From contig NZ_VEEP01000001.1 of the NCBI RefSeq assembly GCF_007678455.1, positions 620,001 to 684,000 on the forward strand: a stretch of DNA of 64,000 nucleotides, written 5' to 3'. A program made the position numbers and the translations under genes. The number at the start of each line of letters is the position of its first letter. The stretch's first letter is position 1. The notes beneath the pieces were generated by a model, which saw only the letters and a program-made list of their open reading frames with translations, was not told where the DNA came from and made no database searches. Positions 8,884-17,029 of the stretch are shown here, piece by piece. This stretch comes from Cytobacillus oceanisediminis 2691. GTDB taxonomy: Bacteria > Bacillota > Bacilli > Bacillales > Cytobacillaceae.

Positions 8884-10098
8884 ATGCTTCGTTCAATGTA
8901 CTCAGGAATCAGCGGAATGAAAAATTTCCAGACTAAACTTGATGTCATCGGCAACAACATCGCCAATGTAAATACATACGGCTTCAAAAAAGGCCGTGTC
9001 ACTTTTAAAGATACAATGAATCAAACCATCTCTGGTGCTAGTGCTGCGACACAGAATAAAGGCGGAAAGAACCCGATGCAGGTAGGCCTTGGGTCTACAA
9101 TTGCAAGCATCGATTTGATCGATACTCAATCAAGCTTGCAAACAACAGGTCGCGCTCTTGACCTTGCCATTTCAGGTGATGGATATTTCGTCGTAAAGCA
9201 AGGACAATCACAGATGTATACACGTGCCGGAAACTTCTATCTGGATGATAATGGTACGCTAGTTACTGGTGATGGATTGAAGGTTCAGTCTTTGAATAAT
9301 GGAATCCTAGAAGATATTACAGTTAACGTTAATGCGCTCTTGCCAGCTAAGCAAACGACTGAACTGGTGATGAAAGGCAATCTTCCAGAGGATGCTAAAG
9401 GGGCATCTGAACTGCTTCAGCAGTTAAAAGTCGTTGATGGAAATGGAATTGAGCATGTTATTGACATGACTATAAAGCCAGATGGTGCAAATGGTGCTGC
9501 AACAGGTAATTGGACGGTCTCTTTTGTTGATAAATCGATTCCGGTCGCTGATCCTACTCAGCCGAACCCCAATATCACGACAGTAAACATCCAGATACCG
9601 ACAAATACCGCTCAAAATATTACTTTAAATCTTAACAACGGGTCAGGTACAGCTGTACCATTTACCGTTGCATTGCCGCTTGGTGGCTTAACTGTCGACG
9701 GCGGCAGCATGGATGCAAACGCCTACCCTGACGGCAACACCCAGGGTGCTTTGGAAAGCTTCAACATCGGCTCAACTGGTGAAATCAATGGAGTATTCTC
9801 AAATGGATTAGTCCTCACACTTGGACAACTTGCGCTTGCGAAATTCAGCAACCCGTCAGGTCTTTCCAAGGTAGGGAATAATACTTTCCAGGAATCAGTC
9901 AACTCTGGAACGGCGAATATCAATGTTCCTGGAGAAGGCAGGGGGTCCATCGCGGCAGGTGCACTTGAAATGTCCAATGTAGACCTTTCAGAAGAGTTCA
10001 CCGAAATGATCACGGCTCAGCGTGGTTTCCAGGCAAATACAAGAATCATTACTACATCTGATGAAATCCTCCAGGAGCTCGTGAACTTAAAACGATAG
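8884..10098 (+). CDS. flgE: FlgE, flagellar hook protein (enlarged)
   Basis: Subunit of the hook, the universal joint. The N-terminal rod/hook signature is clear (MLRSMYSGISGMKNFQTKLD then GNNIANVNTYGFKK), and the C-terminal helix contains EMITAQRGFQANTRIITTSDE and ILQELVNLKR. At 404 aa it is much longer than the roughly 264-aa B. subtilis FlgE; the extra length lies in the central surface-exposed part, about residues 170-310, rich in Thr/Asn/Gly/Pro. ATG 8884 follows GAAAGGAGTTTTACAAGTT. FlgD and FlbD/SwrD flank it, so this is the hook protein and not FlgG. Confidence 0.95.
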   Translation: MLRSMYSGISGMKNFQTKLDVIGNNIANVNTYGFKKGRVTFKDTMNQTISGASAATQNKGGKNPMQVGLGSTIASIDLIDTQSSLQTTGRALDLAISGDGYFVVKQGQSQMYTRAGNFYLDDNGTLVTGDGLKVQSLNNGILEDITVNVNALLPAKQTTELVMKGNLPEDAKGASELLQQLKVVDGNGIEHVIDMTIKPDGANGAATGNWTVSFVDKSIPVADPTQPNPNITTVNIQIPTNTAQNITLNLNNGSGTAVPFTVALPLGGLTVDGGSMDANAYPDGNTQGALESFNIGSTGEINGVFSNGLVLTLGQLALAKFSNPSGLSKVGNNTFQESVNSGTANINVPGEGRGSIAAGALEMSNVDLSEEFTEMITAQRGFQANTRIITTSDEILQELVNLKR

Positions 10099-10113
10099 AT
10101 TAAGAGAGGAGCA

Positions 10114-10140
10114 GGGCTGAAAGGGTGATCCTTTTAGCCC
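10114..10140 (+). promoter_or_regulatory. 11-bp hairpin between flgE and flbD/swrD
   Basis: Arms GGGCTGAAAGG (10114-10124) and CCTTTTAGCCC (10130-10140) pair over 11 bp with one G-U pair and a 5-nt loop (GTGAT). No T-tract follows (next bases CTGTGGATAA), so simple termination is unlikely; an RNA-processing or 3'-end stability element for the highly expressed hook message is a reasonable inference. Confidence 0.55.
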
Positions 10141-10152
10141 CTGTGGATAATA

Positions 10153-10374
10153 GTGATAAAAGTAACGAAATTAAATGGTAAATCGTTCAGGCTTAATTCA
10201 TTATTTATTGAGACAATTGAGGCTTTTCCGGATACGACGATTACCCTAGCCAATGGCCGGAAGTATGTTGTCAGGGAAAGCGAAAATGAAGTAACGATTT
10301 TAATCAAGGAATATTACCAGAGTATCGGCCTATTGGGAGGCCGGTTGTTGGAGGAACTGGAACATGAAGAATAA
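10153..10374 (+). CDS. swrD: FlbD/SwrD family flagellar protein
   Basis: A 73-aa protein with the family pattern [20 protein letters not shown], then [18 protein letters not shown], and a C-terminal helix. B. subtilis SwrD (YlzI), in the same place between flgE and fliL, raises motor power for swarming. The start is GTG 10153, with only a weak ribosome-binding site, and the upstream hairpin at 10114-10140 is close. The 3' end overlaps the fliL start by 11 bp, so the two genes are probably translated together. Confidence 0.88.
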   Translation: MIKVTKLNGKSFRLNSLFIETIEAFPDTTITLANGRKYVVRESENEVTILIKEYYQSIGLLGGRLLEELEHEE

Positions 10375-10792
10375 TAAACTGGTCATGATTATGACAGTCA
10401 TGCTGGTAGCCATCCTGCTTGTAGGGACAGTCGCAGTGGTAGCAGTGATGAAGCTTAAAGCTGGTGATGGTGAGAAAGAACCAAGTATTGAAGAGGTGCT
10501 GGAGGCTTCGGTAGATATTCCTGAGGTAACCACGAACCTTGCTTCAAATGACTTCATCAAGATTTCATTCAAAATTGAAACAGATGGAACAAAAGCAAAA
10601 GAGGAACTCGAGAAGAGAGATTTCCAGGTTAAGAACCTGATTATCTATGAACTATCCGAGAAAAAGGCAGAAGAACTGCAAGGCAAGGAAGGCAAGATGA
10701 ACCTTGAAGAAACTCTCAAAGTGAAGTTGAATGACCTGATGCAGGATGGAAAAATCAAAAAGGTCTATATAACAGGTTCTCTACTCCAGTAA
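10364..10792 (+). CDS. fliL: FliL, basal body-associated membrane protein
   Basis: Single-pass membrane protein that surrounds and stabilises the stator. It is 142 aa: a short cytoplasmic start (MKNNK), a membrane helix at about residues 5-26 ([20 protein letters not shown]) and an extracytoplasmic SPFH-like domain ending with [20 protein letters not shown], the usual FliL ending. It overlaps swrD and precedes the C-ring genes fliM and fliY. Confidence 0.93.
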   Translation: MKNNKLVMIMTVMLVAILLVGTVAVVAVMKLKAGDGEKEPSIEEVLEASVDIPEVTTNLASNDFIKISFKIETDGTKAKEELEKRDFQVKNLIIYELSEKKAEELQGKEGKMNLEETLKVKLNDLMQDGKIKKVYITGSLLQ

Positions 10793-10834
10793 CAGAATGA
10801 ATCCTATTACCGTAAACGTATGGAGGTGAAGAGA

Positions 10835-11833
10835 ATGTCGGGAGAGGTATTATCACAGAGTGAAATTGATGCTTTGCTGTCCGCCCTGTCAACAGGGGAA
10901 ATGGATGCGGATGAATTAAAAAAGGAACAAGTAGAAAAAAGGGTGAAAGTATATGATTTCAGGAGAGCGTTGCGCTTTTCAAAGGATCAAATCCGAAGCC
11001 TGACCAGGATTCATGAAAACTTTGCAAGGCTGCTGACTACCTTTTTCTCCGCGCAATTAAGGACATATGTCAATATCAGCGTTGCATCGGCAGACCAGAT
11101 TCCTTATGAGGAATTTATCCGTTCGATCCCTAAGATGACGATATTGAATGTATTCGATGTAGAACCGCTTGAAGGCAGGATTCTCATGGAAGTCAATCCG
11201 AACATTGCTTATGCCATGATGGACCGTCTGCTAGGCGGCAGGGGGACAAACCACAACAAAGTTGACAGTTTGACAGAAATTGAGACAAAAATCATGTCAA
11301 ATATGTTTGAGAAAGCTTTTGAGAATTTCAGGGAGGCTTGGAGTTCGATTTCGGATATCGATCCGCAGCTTTCGGAATTTGAGATCAACCCGCAATTCTT
11401 GCAGATGGTTTCGCCAAATGAAACTGTCGTAGTCATCTCTTTGAATACGACGATCGGGGAAGCGAGCGGAATGATCAATATATGTATACCGCATGTTGTC
11501 CTGGAACCGATCATTCCTAAATTGTCAGTGAAATATTGGATGCAATCGGATAAGAAACAAAGCTTGCCAATTGAAAATGCAGTACTGCAGAGTGAGATCC
11601 AGAAGGCTGATGTTTCAATTACAGCAGAAATAGGGTCGTCAGAAATATCGATCCAGGATTTCCTGATGCTTGAAATCGGCGATGTAATTGAATTGAATCA
11701 GCAGATTGACCAGCCGTTACTGATAAAAGTCGGAGATATCCCTAAATTTGTAGGACAGCCAGGGAAATTGAACAAGAAGTTAGCCATTCAAGTGTTTGAT
11801 ACATTTAAGGGGGGAGACGATGATGGTGAGTGA
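10835..11833 (+). CDS. fliM: FliM, flagellar motor switch protein
   Basis: C-ring component that binds CheY-P. I choose ATG 10835 (MSGEVLSQSEIDALLSALS), with GGAGGTG 6 bp upstream; the in-frame ATG at 10820 overlaps that site. This gives 332 aa, the usual size. The N-terminal EIDALL motif is the CheY-P-binding segment. The middle CheC-like domain includes VKVYDFRRALRFSKDQIRSL and the GGxG region (LLGGRGTN). The C-terminal SpoA domain runs from about residue 255. It overlaps fliY by 11 bp. Confidence 0.97.
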   Translation: MSGEVLSQSEIDALLSALSTGEMDADELKKEQVEKRVKVYDFRRALRFSKDQIRSLTRIHENFARLLTTFFSAQLRTYVNISVASADQIPYEEFIRSIPKMTILNVFDVEPLEGRILMEVNPNIAYAMMDRLLGGRGTNHNKVDSLTEIETKIMSNMFEKAFENFREAWSSISDIDPQLSEFEINPQFLQMVSPNETVVVISLNTTIGEASGMINICIPHVVLEPIIPKLSVKYWMQSDKKQSLPIENAVLQSEIQKADVSITAEIGSSEISIQDFLMLEIGDVIELNQQIDQPLLIKVGDIPKFVGQPGKLNKKLAIQVFDTFKGGDDDGE

Positions 11834-13100
11834 TGACATGTTATCTCAAGATGAAATTGATGCGCTTCTCAGAGGGACTTCTGATGAGGCGGAAGAAACA
11901 GAAAACATGATTGATGTAGATGACTATTTTTCTTTTATGGAGAGAGATGCCCTTGGTGAAATAGGGAATATTTCATTCGGCAGCTCGGCTACAGCATTAT
12001 CCACTCTGCTAAGCCAAAAGGTTGAAATAAATACACCTACGGTTACAGTTGTGCACAAGTCTAAACTGGAAGACGAATTCCCGGATCCGTATGTGGCCGT
12101 TCAGGTACATTATACTGAAGGATTCATTGGCAGCAATATGCTAGTAATCCAGCAAAATGACGCAGCGATCATCGCTGACTTAATGCTGGGCGGAGATGGC
12201 ATGAATCCAAGGGAACTGCTAGATGAAATCCAGCTTAGTGCAGTACAAGAGGCGATGAACCAGATGATGGGTTCGGCGGCAACCTCGATGTCAACTGTAT
12301 TTAGCAAGAGGGTCGATATTTCGCCTCCAAATATCAATTTATTGAATGTAGTTGAAGGAGAAGGAACAGAATCGATTCCTGAAGATGATATTTTAGTTAA
12401 GGTATCCTTTTCATTAAAAATTGGCAGTTTAATTGATTCAAACATCATGCAGCTTTTGCCGGTAACCTTCGCGAAAAGCCTTGTTGATGAATTATTGAAT
12501 CCAGGGGGATCAGGATCGGCCCAGGAGGAAGAGACAGTGTCTCAAACACCGCAGGCCAACCATGCTCCCGCAGCGCAAAACAATCCAAATGAACAAGGGC
12601 AGCACCAAAATACTGTTCAACATCAGGGTTTCCATCAGCCGGAATATCAGCCTCAGCAGGAGCAGGCTTATTATCAGCCTCATGCGCAGCAAAATATGCC
12701 GCAAGGATTTGGATATAATCCTCAGCCGATGCAGCCTGGGCCGCAGCATTATGGAGGAAATGTGATGACCGGAAGCCAGCCGACGGTCCAGCCCGCAGTC
12801 TTCTCCAGTTTCGAGAATGTCCAAGGGCAGCAGGCTGAAACAAAGAACCTTAATATGCTGCTTGATATTCCGTTACAGGTAACTGTGGAATTGGGAAGGA
12901 CGAAACGTTCGGTAAAGGACATCCTTGAACTAGGGTCCGGATCGATCATTGAACTGGATAAACTGGCAGGAGAGCCTGTTGATATCCTGGTGAACAACCG
13001 CTTGATTGCACAAGGGGAAGTAGTGGTCATCGATGAGAACTTTGGAGTCCGGGTTACAGATATTATCAGCCAGAGCGATCGAATTAAAAAATTGAAATAA
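11823..13100 (+). CDS. fliY: FliY, FliN-type switch protein with CheY-P phosphatase domain
   Basis: C-ring protein that also dephosphorylates CheY-P in Gram-positive bacteria. It has an N-terminal EIDALL CheY-binding motif, a CheC-like domain with two phosphatase patterns (ALGEIGNISFGSSATALSTL and LSAVQEAMNQMMGSAATSMS), a long Gln/Pro/His-rich linker at about residues 235-345, and a C-terminal FliN/SpoA domain (LDIPLQVTVELGRTKRSVKD). At about 425 aa it is longer than the roughly 378-aa B. subtilis protein, due to the linker. The start could be ATG 11820, ATG 11823 or GTG 11826; the AAGGGGGGAG site favours 11823. Confidence 0.95.
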   Translation: MVSDDMLSQDEIDALLRGTSDEAEETENMIDVDDYFSFMERDALGEIGNISFGSSATALSTLLSQKVEINTPTVTVVHKSKLEDEFPDPYVAVQVHYTEGFIGSNMLVIQQNDAAIIADLMLGGDGMNPRELLDEIQLSAVQEAMNQMMGSAATSMSTVFSKRVDISPPNINLLNVVEGEGTESIPEDDILVKVSFSLKIGSLIDSNIMQLLPVTFAKSLVDELLNPGGSGSAQEEETVSQTPQANHAPAAQNNPNEQGQHQNTVQHQGFHQPEYQPQQEQAYYQPHAQQNMPQGFGYNPQPMQPGPQHYGGNVMTGSQPTVQPAVFSSFENVQGQQAETKNLNMLLDIPLQVTVELGRTKRSVKDILELGSGSIIELDKLAGEPVDILVNNRLIAQGEVVVIDENFGVRVTDIISQSDRIKKLK

Positions 13101-13118
13101 TCTACAGGAGGAATTCCA

Positions 13119-13481
13119 ATGGCGAACAAAATTTTAGTCGTAGATGATGCGGCTTTCATGAGAATGATGATAAAGGATATTTTGACAAAGAATGGGTTTG
13201 AGGTGGTTGCTGAAGCTGCGGATGGAGCCCAGGCGCTTGAGAAATATAAAGAATTTCAGCCAGACCTCGTCACAATGGATATTACCATGCCTGAAATGGA
13301 TGGGATCACTTCACTGAAGGAGATCAAAAAAATCAATCCGAATGCCAAGGTCATTATGTGTTCTGCAATGGGCCAGCAGGCAATGGTCATTGATGCCATC
13401 CAGGCAGGAGCGAAGGATTTCATAGTGAAACCTTTCCAGGCAGATCGTGTTATTGAAGCGATTTCCAAAACATTAGCATAA
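13119..13481 (+). CDS. cheY: CheY, chemotaxis response regulator
   Basis: Single-domain receiver of 120 aa. The acidic pocket is at D9/D10, the phospho-acceptor at D54 (VTMDITMPEM), the conserved Ser at position 82 and the Lys at 104 (IVKPF). CheA phosphorylates it; CheY-P binds FliM and FliY at the motor, and FliY and CheC remove the phosphate. It directly follows fliY, which encodes one of its phosphatases. Confidence 0.97.
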   Translation: MANKILVVDDAAFMRMMIKDILTKNGFEVVAEAADGAQALEKYKEFQPDLVTMDITMPEMDGITSLKEIKKINPNAKVIMCSAMGQQAMVIDAIQAGAKDFIVKPFQADRVIEAISKTLA

Positions 13482-13515
13482 TGGACTTATTTATATATTT
13501 TAGAGGGTGCGGCAA

Positions 13516-14184
13516 TTGTTAAGACTAATCCGAACTGCCTCGGCCATTCTTTTCTTATTAGCTGCTCTGTTCAGTCCTATTGGCTTGACAAAGGCAGAGC
13601 AGCTGAATAAAAGTGTTCAGGATTGCATTAAAAATCCTGATTCTTGTGAAGAGGGACAGGCAAAAACTACAGCAAAGCAATCAGGTGAAGCACAGGCACA
13701 AGAAGCACAGGTAGGAGTAAGTTTCCTGGATTTTGTCAGGATGATTTTTGCTACGGTGTTCGTGGCAGCGTTAATCTATTTCCTTCTCAAATTCATCAAT
13801 AAAAAGAGTATGTCATATAAAAGCTCACAGCTTGTTGAGAATCTTGGAGGTACAAGCCTTGGAGCAAACAGGTCTGTCCAGATCGTAAAGGCGGGAAACC
13901 GTCTGTTGATTGTTGGAGTAGGAGAAAATATTCAGCTGTTGAGAGAAATAGACGATCCAGAAGAGTACGATCAAGTCATCCAGGAGTATAACAATAAAAT
14001 GGAACAGCTTATACAGCCAAGCGATATTGTGACAAAGTTGCTTAAAAGAGCGAAGAAAGATGGCAGCGATCCACAAAGTTCCAACTTTTCCGCATTGCTT
14101 AAAAGTCAGCTGAATGACATGGCGAGCGGACGAAAGAAGATGCTTGAGGAGATACAAAAGAAAGGATCAAAGAACGATGAATGA
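13516..14184 (+). CDS. fliZ: FliZ/FliO, flagellar export gate assembly protein
   Basis: Gram-positive FliO equivalent, needed for assembly of the FliP ring. I place the start at TTG 13516, with AGAGGGTG upstream at proper spacing; the GTG at 13507 overlaps that site. The 222-aa product starts with a signal-peptide-like segment (LIRTASAILFLLAALFSPIG) and a short extracellular part with two Cys (QDCIKNPDSCEEG). A membrane helix follows at about residues 75-95 (FVRMIFATVFVAALIYFLLK), then a cytoplasmic FliO domain with NLGGTSLGANRSVQIVKAG. It overlaps fliP by 8 bp. Confidence 0.9.
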   Translation: MLRLIRTASAILFLLAALFSPIGLTKAEQLNKSVQDCIKNPDSCEEGQAKTTAKQSGEAQAQEAQVGVSFLDFVRMIFATVFVAALIYFLLKFINKKSMSYKSSQLVENLGGTSLGANRSVQIVKAGNRLLIVGVGENIQLLREIDDPEEYDQVIQEYNNKMEQLIQPSDIVTKLLKRAKKDGSDPQSSNFSALLKSQLNDMASGRKKMLEEIQKKGSKNDE

Positions 14185-14842
14185 GTTCATGGAGTTTTTC
14201 AACAGCAGTGATCCAGAAAGTGTATCTACATCCGTAAAATTAATGCTCTTGCTCACTGTTCTTTCGATTGCGCCTGGCATCTTGATTCTAATGACCAGTT
14301 TTACAAGAATCATCATCGTTCTTTCCTTTGTCAGAACGGCGCTTGCCACTCAGCAAATGCCGCCTAACCAGGTACTGGTTGGTCTTGCGTTGTTCCTGTC
14401 ATTCTTCATCATGGCACCTACTTTCCAGGAAGTGAATGAACAGGCACTGACGCCGTTATTTAATGAAGAAATCAATCTGGAGCAGGCCTATGATAGAGCA
14501 TCGATTCCTTTTAAGGAGTTCATGAGCGCGCATACAAGGCAGAAGGACCTGGCATTATTCCTTCAATATGCTAAGGCGGAAACTCCTGAATCGGTGCAGG
14601 ATATTCCGCTGACAGCGCTGGTCCCGGCTTTTGCGATCAGTGAAATCAAAACCGCATTCCAGATTGGGTTTATGATTTTCATCCCATTCCTGGTGATTGA
14701 TATGGTAGTAGCGAGTGTCCTGATGTCAATGGGTATGATGATGCTGCCGCCGGTAATGATTTCTCTGCCATTCAAGATCCTCCTGTTTGTCATGGTGGAT
14801 GGCTGGTATTTAGTCGTGAAATCATTATTACAAAGTTTTTAA
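14177..14842 (+). CDS. fliP: FliP, flagellar type III export gate protein
   Basis: Core export-gate protein, five copies per gate. ATG 14177 (MNEFMEFFNSSDPESV) gives 221 aa, the same as B. subtilis FliP by recollection; longer in-frame starts lie inside fliZ. Conserved signatures are GILILMTSFTRIIIVLSFVR, ATQQMPPNQVLVGLALFL and the C-terminal MGMMMLPPVMISLPFKILLF. About four membrane helices are evident. It overlaps fliZ and is followed by fliQ and fliR, the other gate subunits. Confidence 0.97.
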   Translation: MNEFMEFFNSSDPESVSTSVKLMLLLTVLSIAPGILILMTSFTRIIIVLSFVRTALATQQMPPNQVLVGLALFLSFFIMAPTFQEVNEQALTPLFNEEINLEQAYDRASIPFKEFMSAHTRQKDLALFLQYAKAETPESVQDIPLTALVPAFAISEIKTAFQIGFMIFIPFLVIDMVVASVLMSMGMMMLPPVMISLPFKILLFVMVDGWYLVVKSLLQSF

Positions 14843-14856
14843 GCAGGTGATTGATA

Positions 14857-15126
14857 ATGACAGCAGAATCGGTAATCTCAATAGCCGAACGTGGAATATA
14901 TACAGTTTTGATGATATCAGGACCATTGCTTATTTTGGCGCTTGTAGTTGGCTTGATTGTCAGTATTTTTCAGGCAACCACACAAATACAGGAACAGACA
15001 CTGGCTTTCGTCCCGAAAATTGTAGCTGTCCTCGTCGGAATAATTTTTTTCGGGCCATGGATGCTCAGCTATATGCTTTCCTATGCAACAGAGATTTTTT
15101 CAAATCTTACAAGGTTCGTAGGCTGA
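14857..15126 (+). CDS. fliQ: FliQ, flagellar type III export gate protein
   Basis: Small (89 aa) two-helix membrane protein of the export gate. ATG 14857 (MTAESVISIAERGIYTV) has AGGTGA 6 bp upstream; the TTG at 14851 is less well spaced. Conserved parts are MISGPLLILALVVGLIVSIF and QATTQIQEQTLAFVPKI, the family hallmark. It sits between fliP and fliR as usual. Confidence 0.96.
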   Translation: MTAESVISIAERGIYTVLMISGPLLILALVVGLIVSIFQATTQIQEQTLAFVPKIVAVLVGIIFFGPWMLSYMLSYATEIFSNLTRFVG

Positions 15127-15130
15127 TGAG

Positions 15131-15907
15131 ATGCTAGATTTTATACCATCTTTTCCAGCTTTCCTGCTGATTTTTGTGAGGGTGACATCATTCTTTCTGA
15201 TGATGCCGTTATTTTCATATCGAACGATCCCGGCAACACATAAAATAGGTCTTGGCTTTATGCTGGCTCTTATCATGTTTTCTGCAATAGGTGCTCCTGA
15301 GGTGGCGATTGACAGCGTATATTTCTTGTTAGTCATCAAGGAGGCCCTGGTGGGTTTATTCATAGGGTTCATCGCTGCGTTAATGATGGCTGCTATCCAA
15401 ATTGCAGGCGGGTTTATCGATTTCCAGATGGGATTTGCAATTGCCAATGTCATCGATCCACAAACAGGCGCACAGAGTCCTTTGATGGGACAATATTTAT
15501 ATACCATCGCACTTTTGTTTTTACTGACTGTCAATGGCCATCATTTGCTATTGGACGGGATCTTTTACAGCTATAACTTTATACCGATAGACCAGATGAT
15601 GATCCCTTTCGGCAATGAAAACATCGCGGAATTCGTCATTCTTTCATTTAATAAGATGTTCATCATTGCCTTCCAGATGTCTCTTCCGGTTGTGGGCACA
15701 TTGTTTCTGGTGGACGTTGCTCTTGGGATCGTGGCTAGGACTGTGCCGCAGCTGAACATTTTTGTTGTTGGCCTGCCTATTAAAATCGGTGTCAGCTTTT
15801 TGGTCCTCATAGCAGTAATGGGTGTGCTAATCGCGGTTACATCGGATCTTGTTTCGACAACACTCGCGACGATGCGGGGATTGATGGAACTGATCGGGGG
15901 AGCATAA
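15131..15907 (+). CDS. fliR: FliR, flagellar type III export gate protein
   Basis: Single-copy export gate subunit of 258 aa with about six hydrophobic helices. Typical elements are FLLIFVRVTSFFLMMPLFSY near the start and FIGFIAALMMAAIQIAGGFID with MGFAIANVIDPQTGAQSPLMG after it. The second half contains ALGIVARTVPQLNIFVVGLPIK, split here for brevity, a strong FliR marker. It follows fliQ by 4 bp and precedes flhB, with which it can be fused in some bacteria, but not here. Confidence 0.96.
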   Translation: MLDFIPSFPAFLLIFVRVTSFFLMMPLFSYRTIPATHKIGLGFMLALIMFSAIGAPEVAIDSVYFLLVIKEALVGLFIGFIAALMMAAIQIAGGFIDFQMGFAIANVIDPQTGAQSPLMGQYLYTIALLFLLTVNGHHLLLDGIFYSYNFIPIDQMMIPFGNENIAEFVILSFNKMFIIAFQMSLPVVGTLFLVDVALGIVARTVPQLNIFVVGLPIKIGVSFLVLIAVMGVLIAVTSDLVSTTLATMRGLMELIGGA

Positions 15908-15908
15908 A

Positions 15909-16994
15909 ATGAATTTTTTGACATTGGACCTTCAATTTTTTGCTGGTGAAAAAACAGAAAAAGCGACTCCTAAGAAAAGACAGGATGCCCGAAAAAAAGG
16001 ACAGGTTGCCAAAAGCCAGGATGTCAATACAGCGATAGTGCTGCTTGCCGTATTCCTGTTTTTGATGTTTTTTGGAAAGACGATGACTGAGAGATTGATA
16101 GGAGTTCTGCGTCACTCGCTGCAAAATTATATGTTCATGGAATTGACTGCTAATAATATAGAATCAATTGTAATTGAGATACTTGGTGAACTGGTCATTT
16201 TCTTAGGACCAGTAATGGCCGTTGCCTTGATTGCAGGGGTAGCCGCTAATTATATGCAGGTCGGCTTTATGTTTTCCACTGAGGCAATCCAGATGAAATT
16301 AGAAAAAATCAATCCAATCAGCGGCTTTAAAAGGATTTTCTCGATGAGGGCAATTGTCGAATTGCTTAAATCAATTCTTAAGATCACCTTCATTGGAGTC
16401 ATCGCTTTTTCGATCCTTTGGCTGAGGATGGATGAAGTTTTGCTGCTTGCCAATAAAAGCGTTGGTGCTGCAATTGCGACTATTGCCGGACTTACGCTCC
16501 AAATGGGGCTTTTTGCTTCCGGAGCATTGCTATTTTTGTCATTATTGGACTTTTTGTACCAAAAATATGACTTTGAAAAGGGTATCCGCATGTCTAAGCA
16601 AGACTTGAAGGATGAGTATAAGAACATAGAAGGTGACCCGCTCATCAAATCAAAGATCAAGCAAAAGCAAAGAGAGATGGCAATGCGGCGGATGATGCAA
16701 GAAGTGCCAAAAGCAGATGTAGTCATAACGAACCCGACTCACTACGCTATTGCTTTAAAGTATGACGAAGAGAAGGCCGATGCACCCGTCGTGGTTGCCA
16801 AAGGTGTCGATTTTGTCGCCCAGAAAATCAAATTGATTGCCAAAGAAAATGAAATCATGACTGTTGAGAATCGTCCGCTTGCCAGGGCTTTATATAGTCA
16901 GGCTGAAATCGGGGATGCCATACCAGAGGAATTTTTCAAGGCTGTGGCCGAGATTCTCGCGTATGTATATCAAACAAAAAATAAAGTGCTGTAA
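15909..16994 (+). CDS. flhB: FlhB, export specificity switch protein
   Basis: Export gate protein that switches from rod/hook to filament cargo after autocleavage. It is 361 aa with four membrane helices in the N-terminal half and a cytoplasmic C-terminal domain. The self-cleavage motif NPTH is intact at residues 275-278 (ITNPTHYAIALKY). The N-terminus has the Lys-rich GEKTEKATPKKRQDARKKGQ signature. ATG 15909 follows GGGGGAGCATAAA. FliK, which triggers the switch, is encoded earlier in the operon. Confidence 0.97.
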   Translation: MNFLTLDLQFFAGEKTEKATPKKRQDARKKGQVAKSQDVNTAIVLLAVFLFLMFFGKTMTERLIGVLRHSLQNYMFMELTANNIESIVIEILGELVIFLGPVMAVALIAGVAANYMQVGFMFSTEAIQMKLEKINPISGFKRIFSMRAIVELLKSILKITFIGVIAFSILWLRMDEVLLLANKSVGAAIATIAGLTLQMGLFASGALLFLSLLDFLYQKYDFEKGIRMSKQDLKDEYKNIEGDPLIKSKIKQKQREMAMRRMMQEVPKADVVITNPTHYAIALKYDEEKADAPVVVAKGVDFVAQKIKLIAKENEIMTVENRPLARALYSQAEIGDAIPEEFFKAVAEILAYVYQTKNKVL

Positions 16995-17029
16995 TTTTCA
17001 AGGTATGCAGTGTTTAGGAGAGAAGAAAT

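Noticed and set aside
12445-12843. 132-codon minus-strand open frame over the fliY linker
   Set aside because: Produced by the CAG/CAA-rich repeats of the FliY linker read on the other strand; no start signal or family features.
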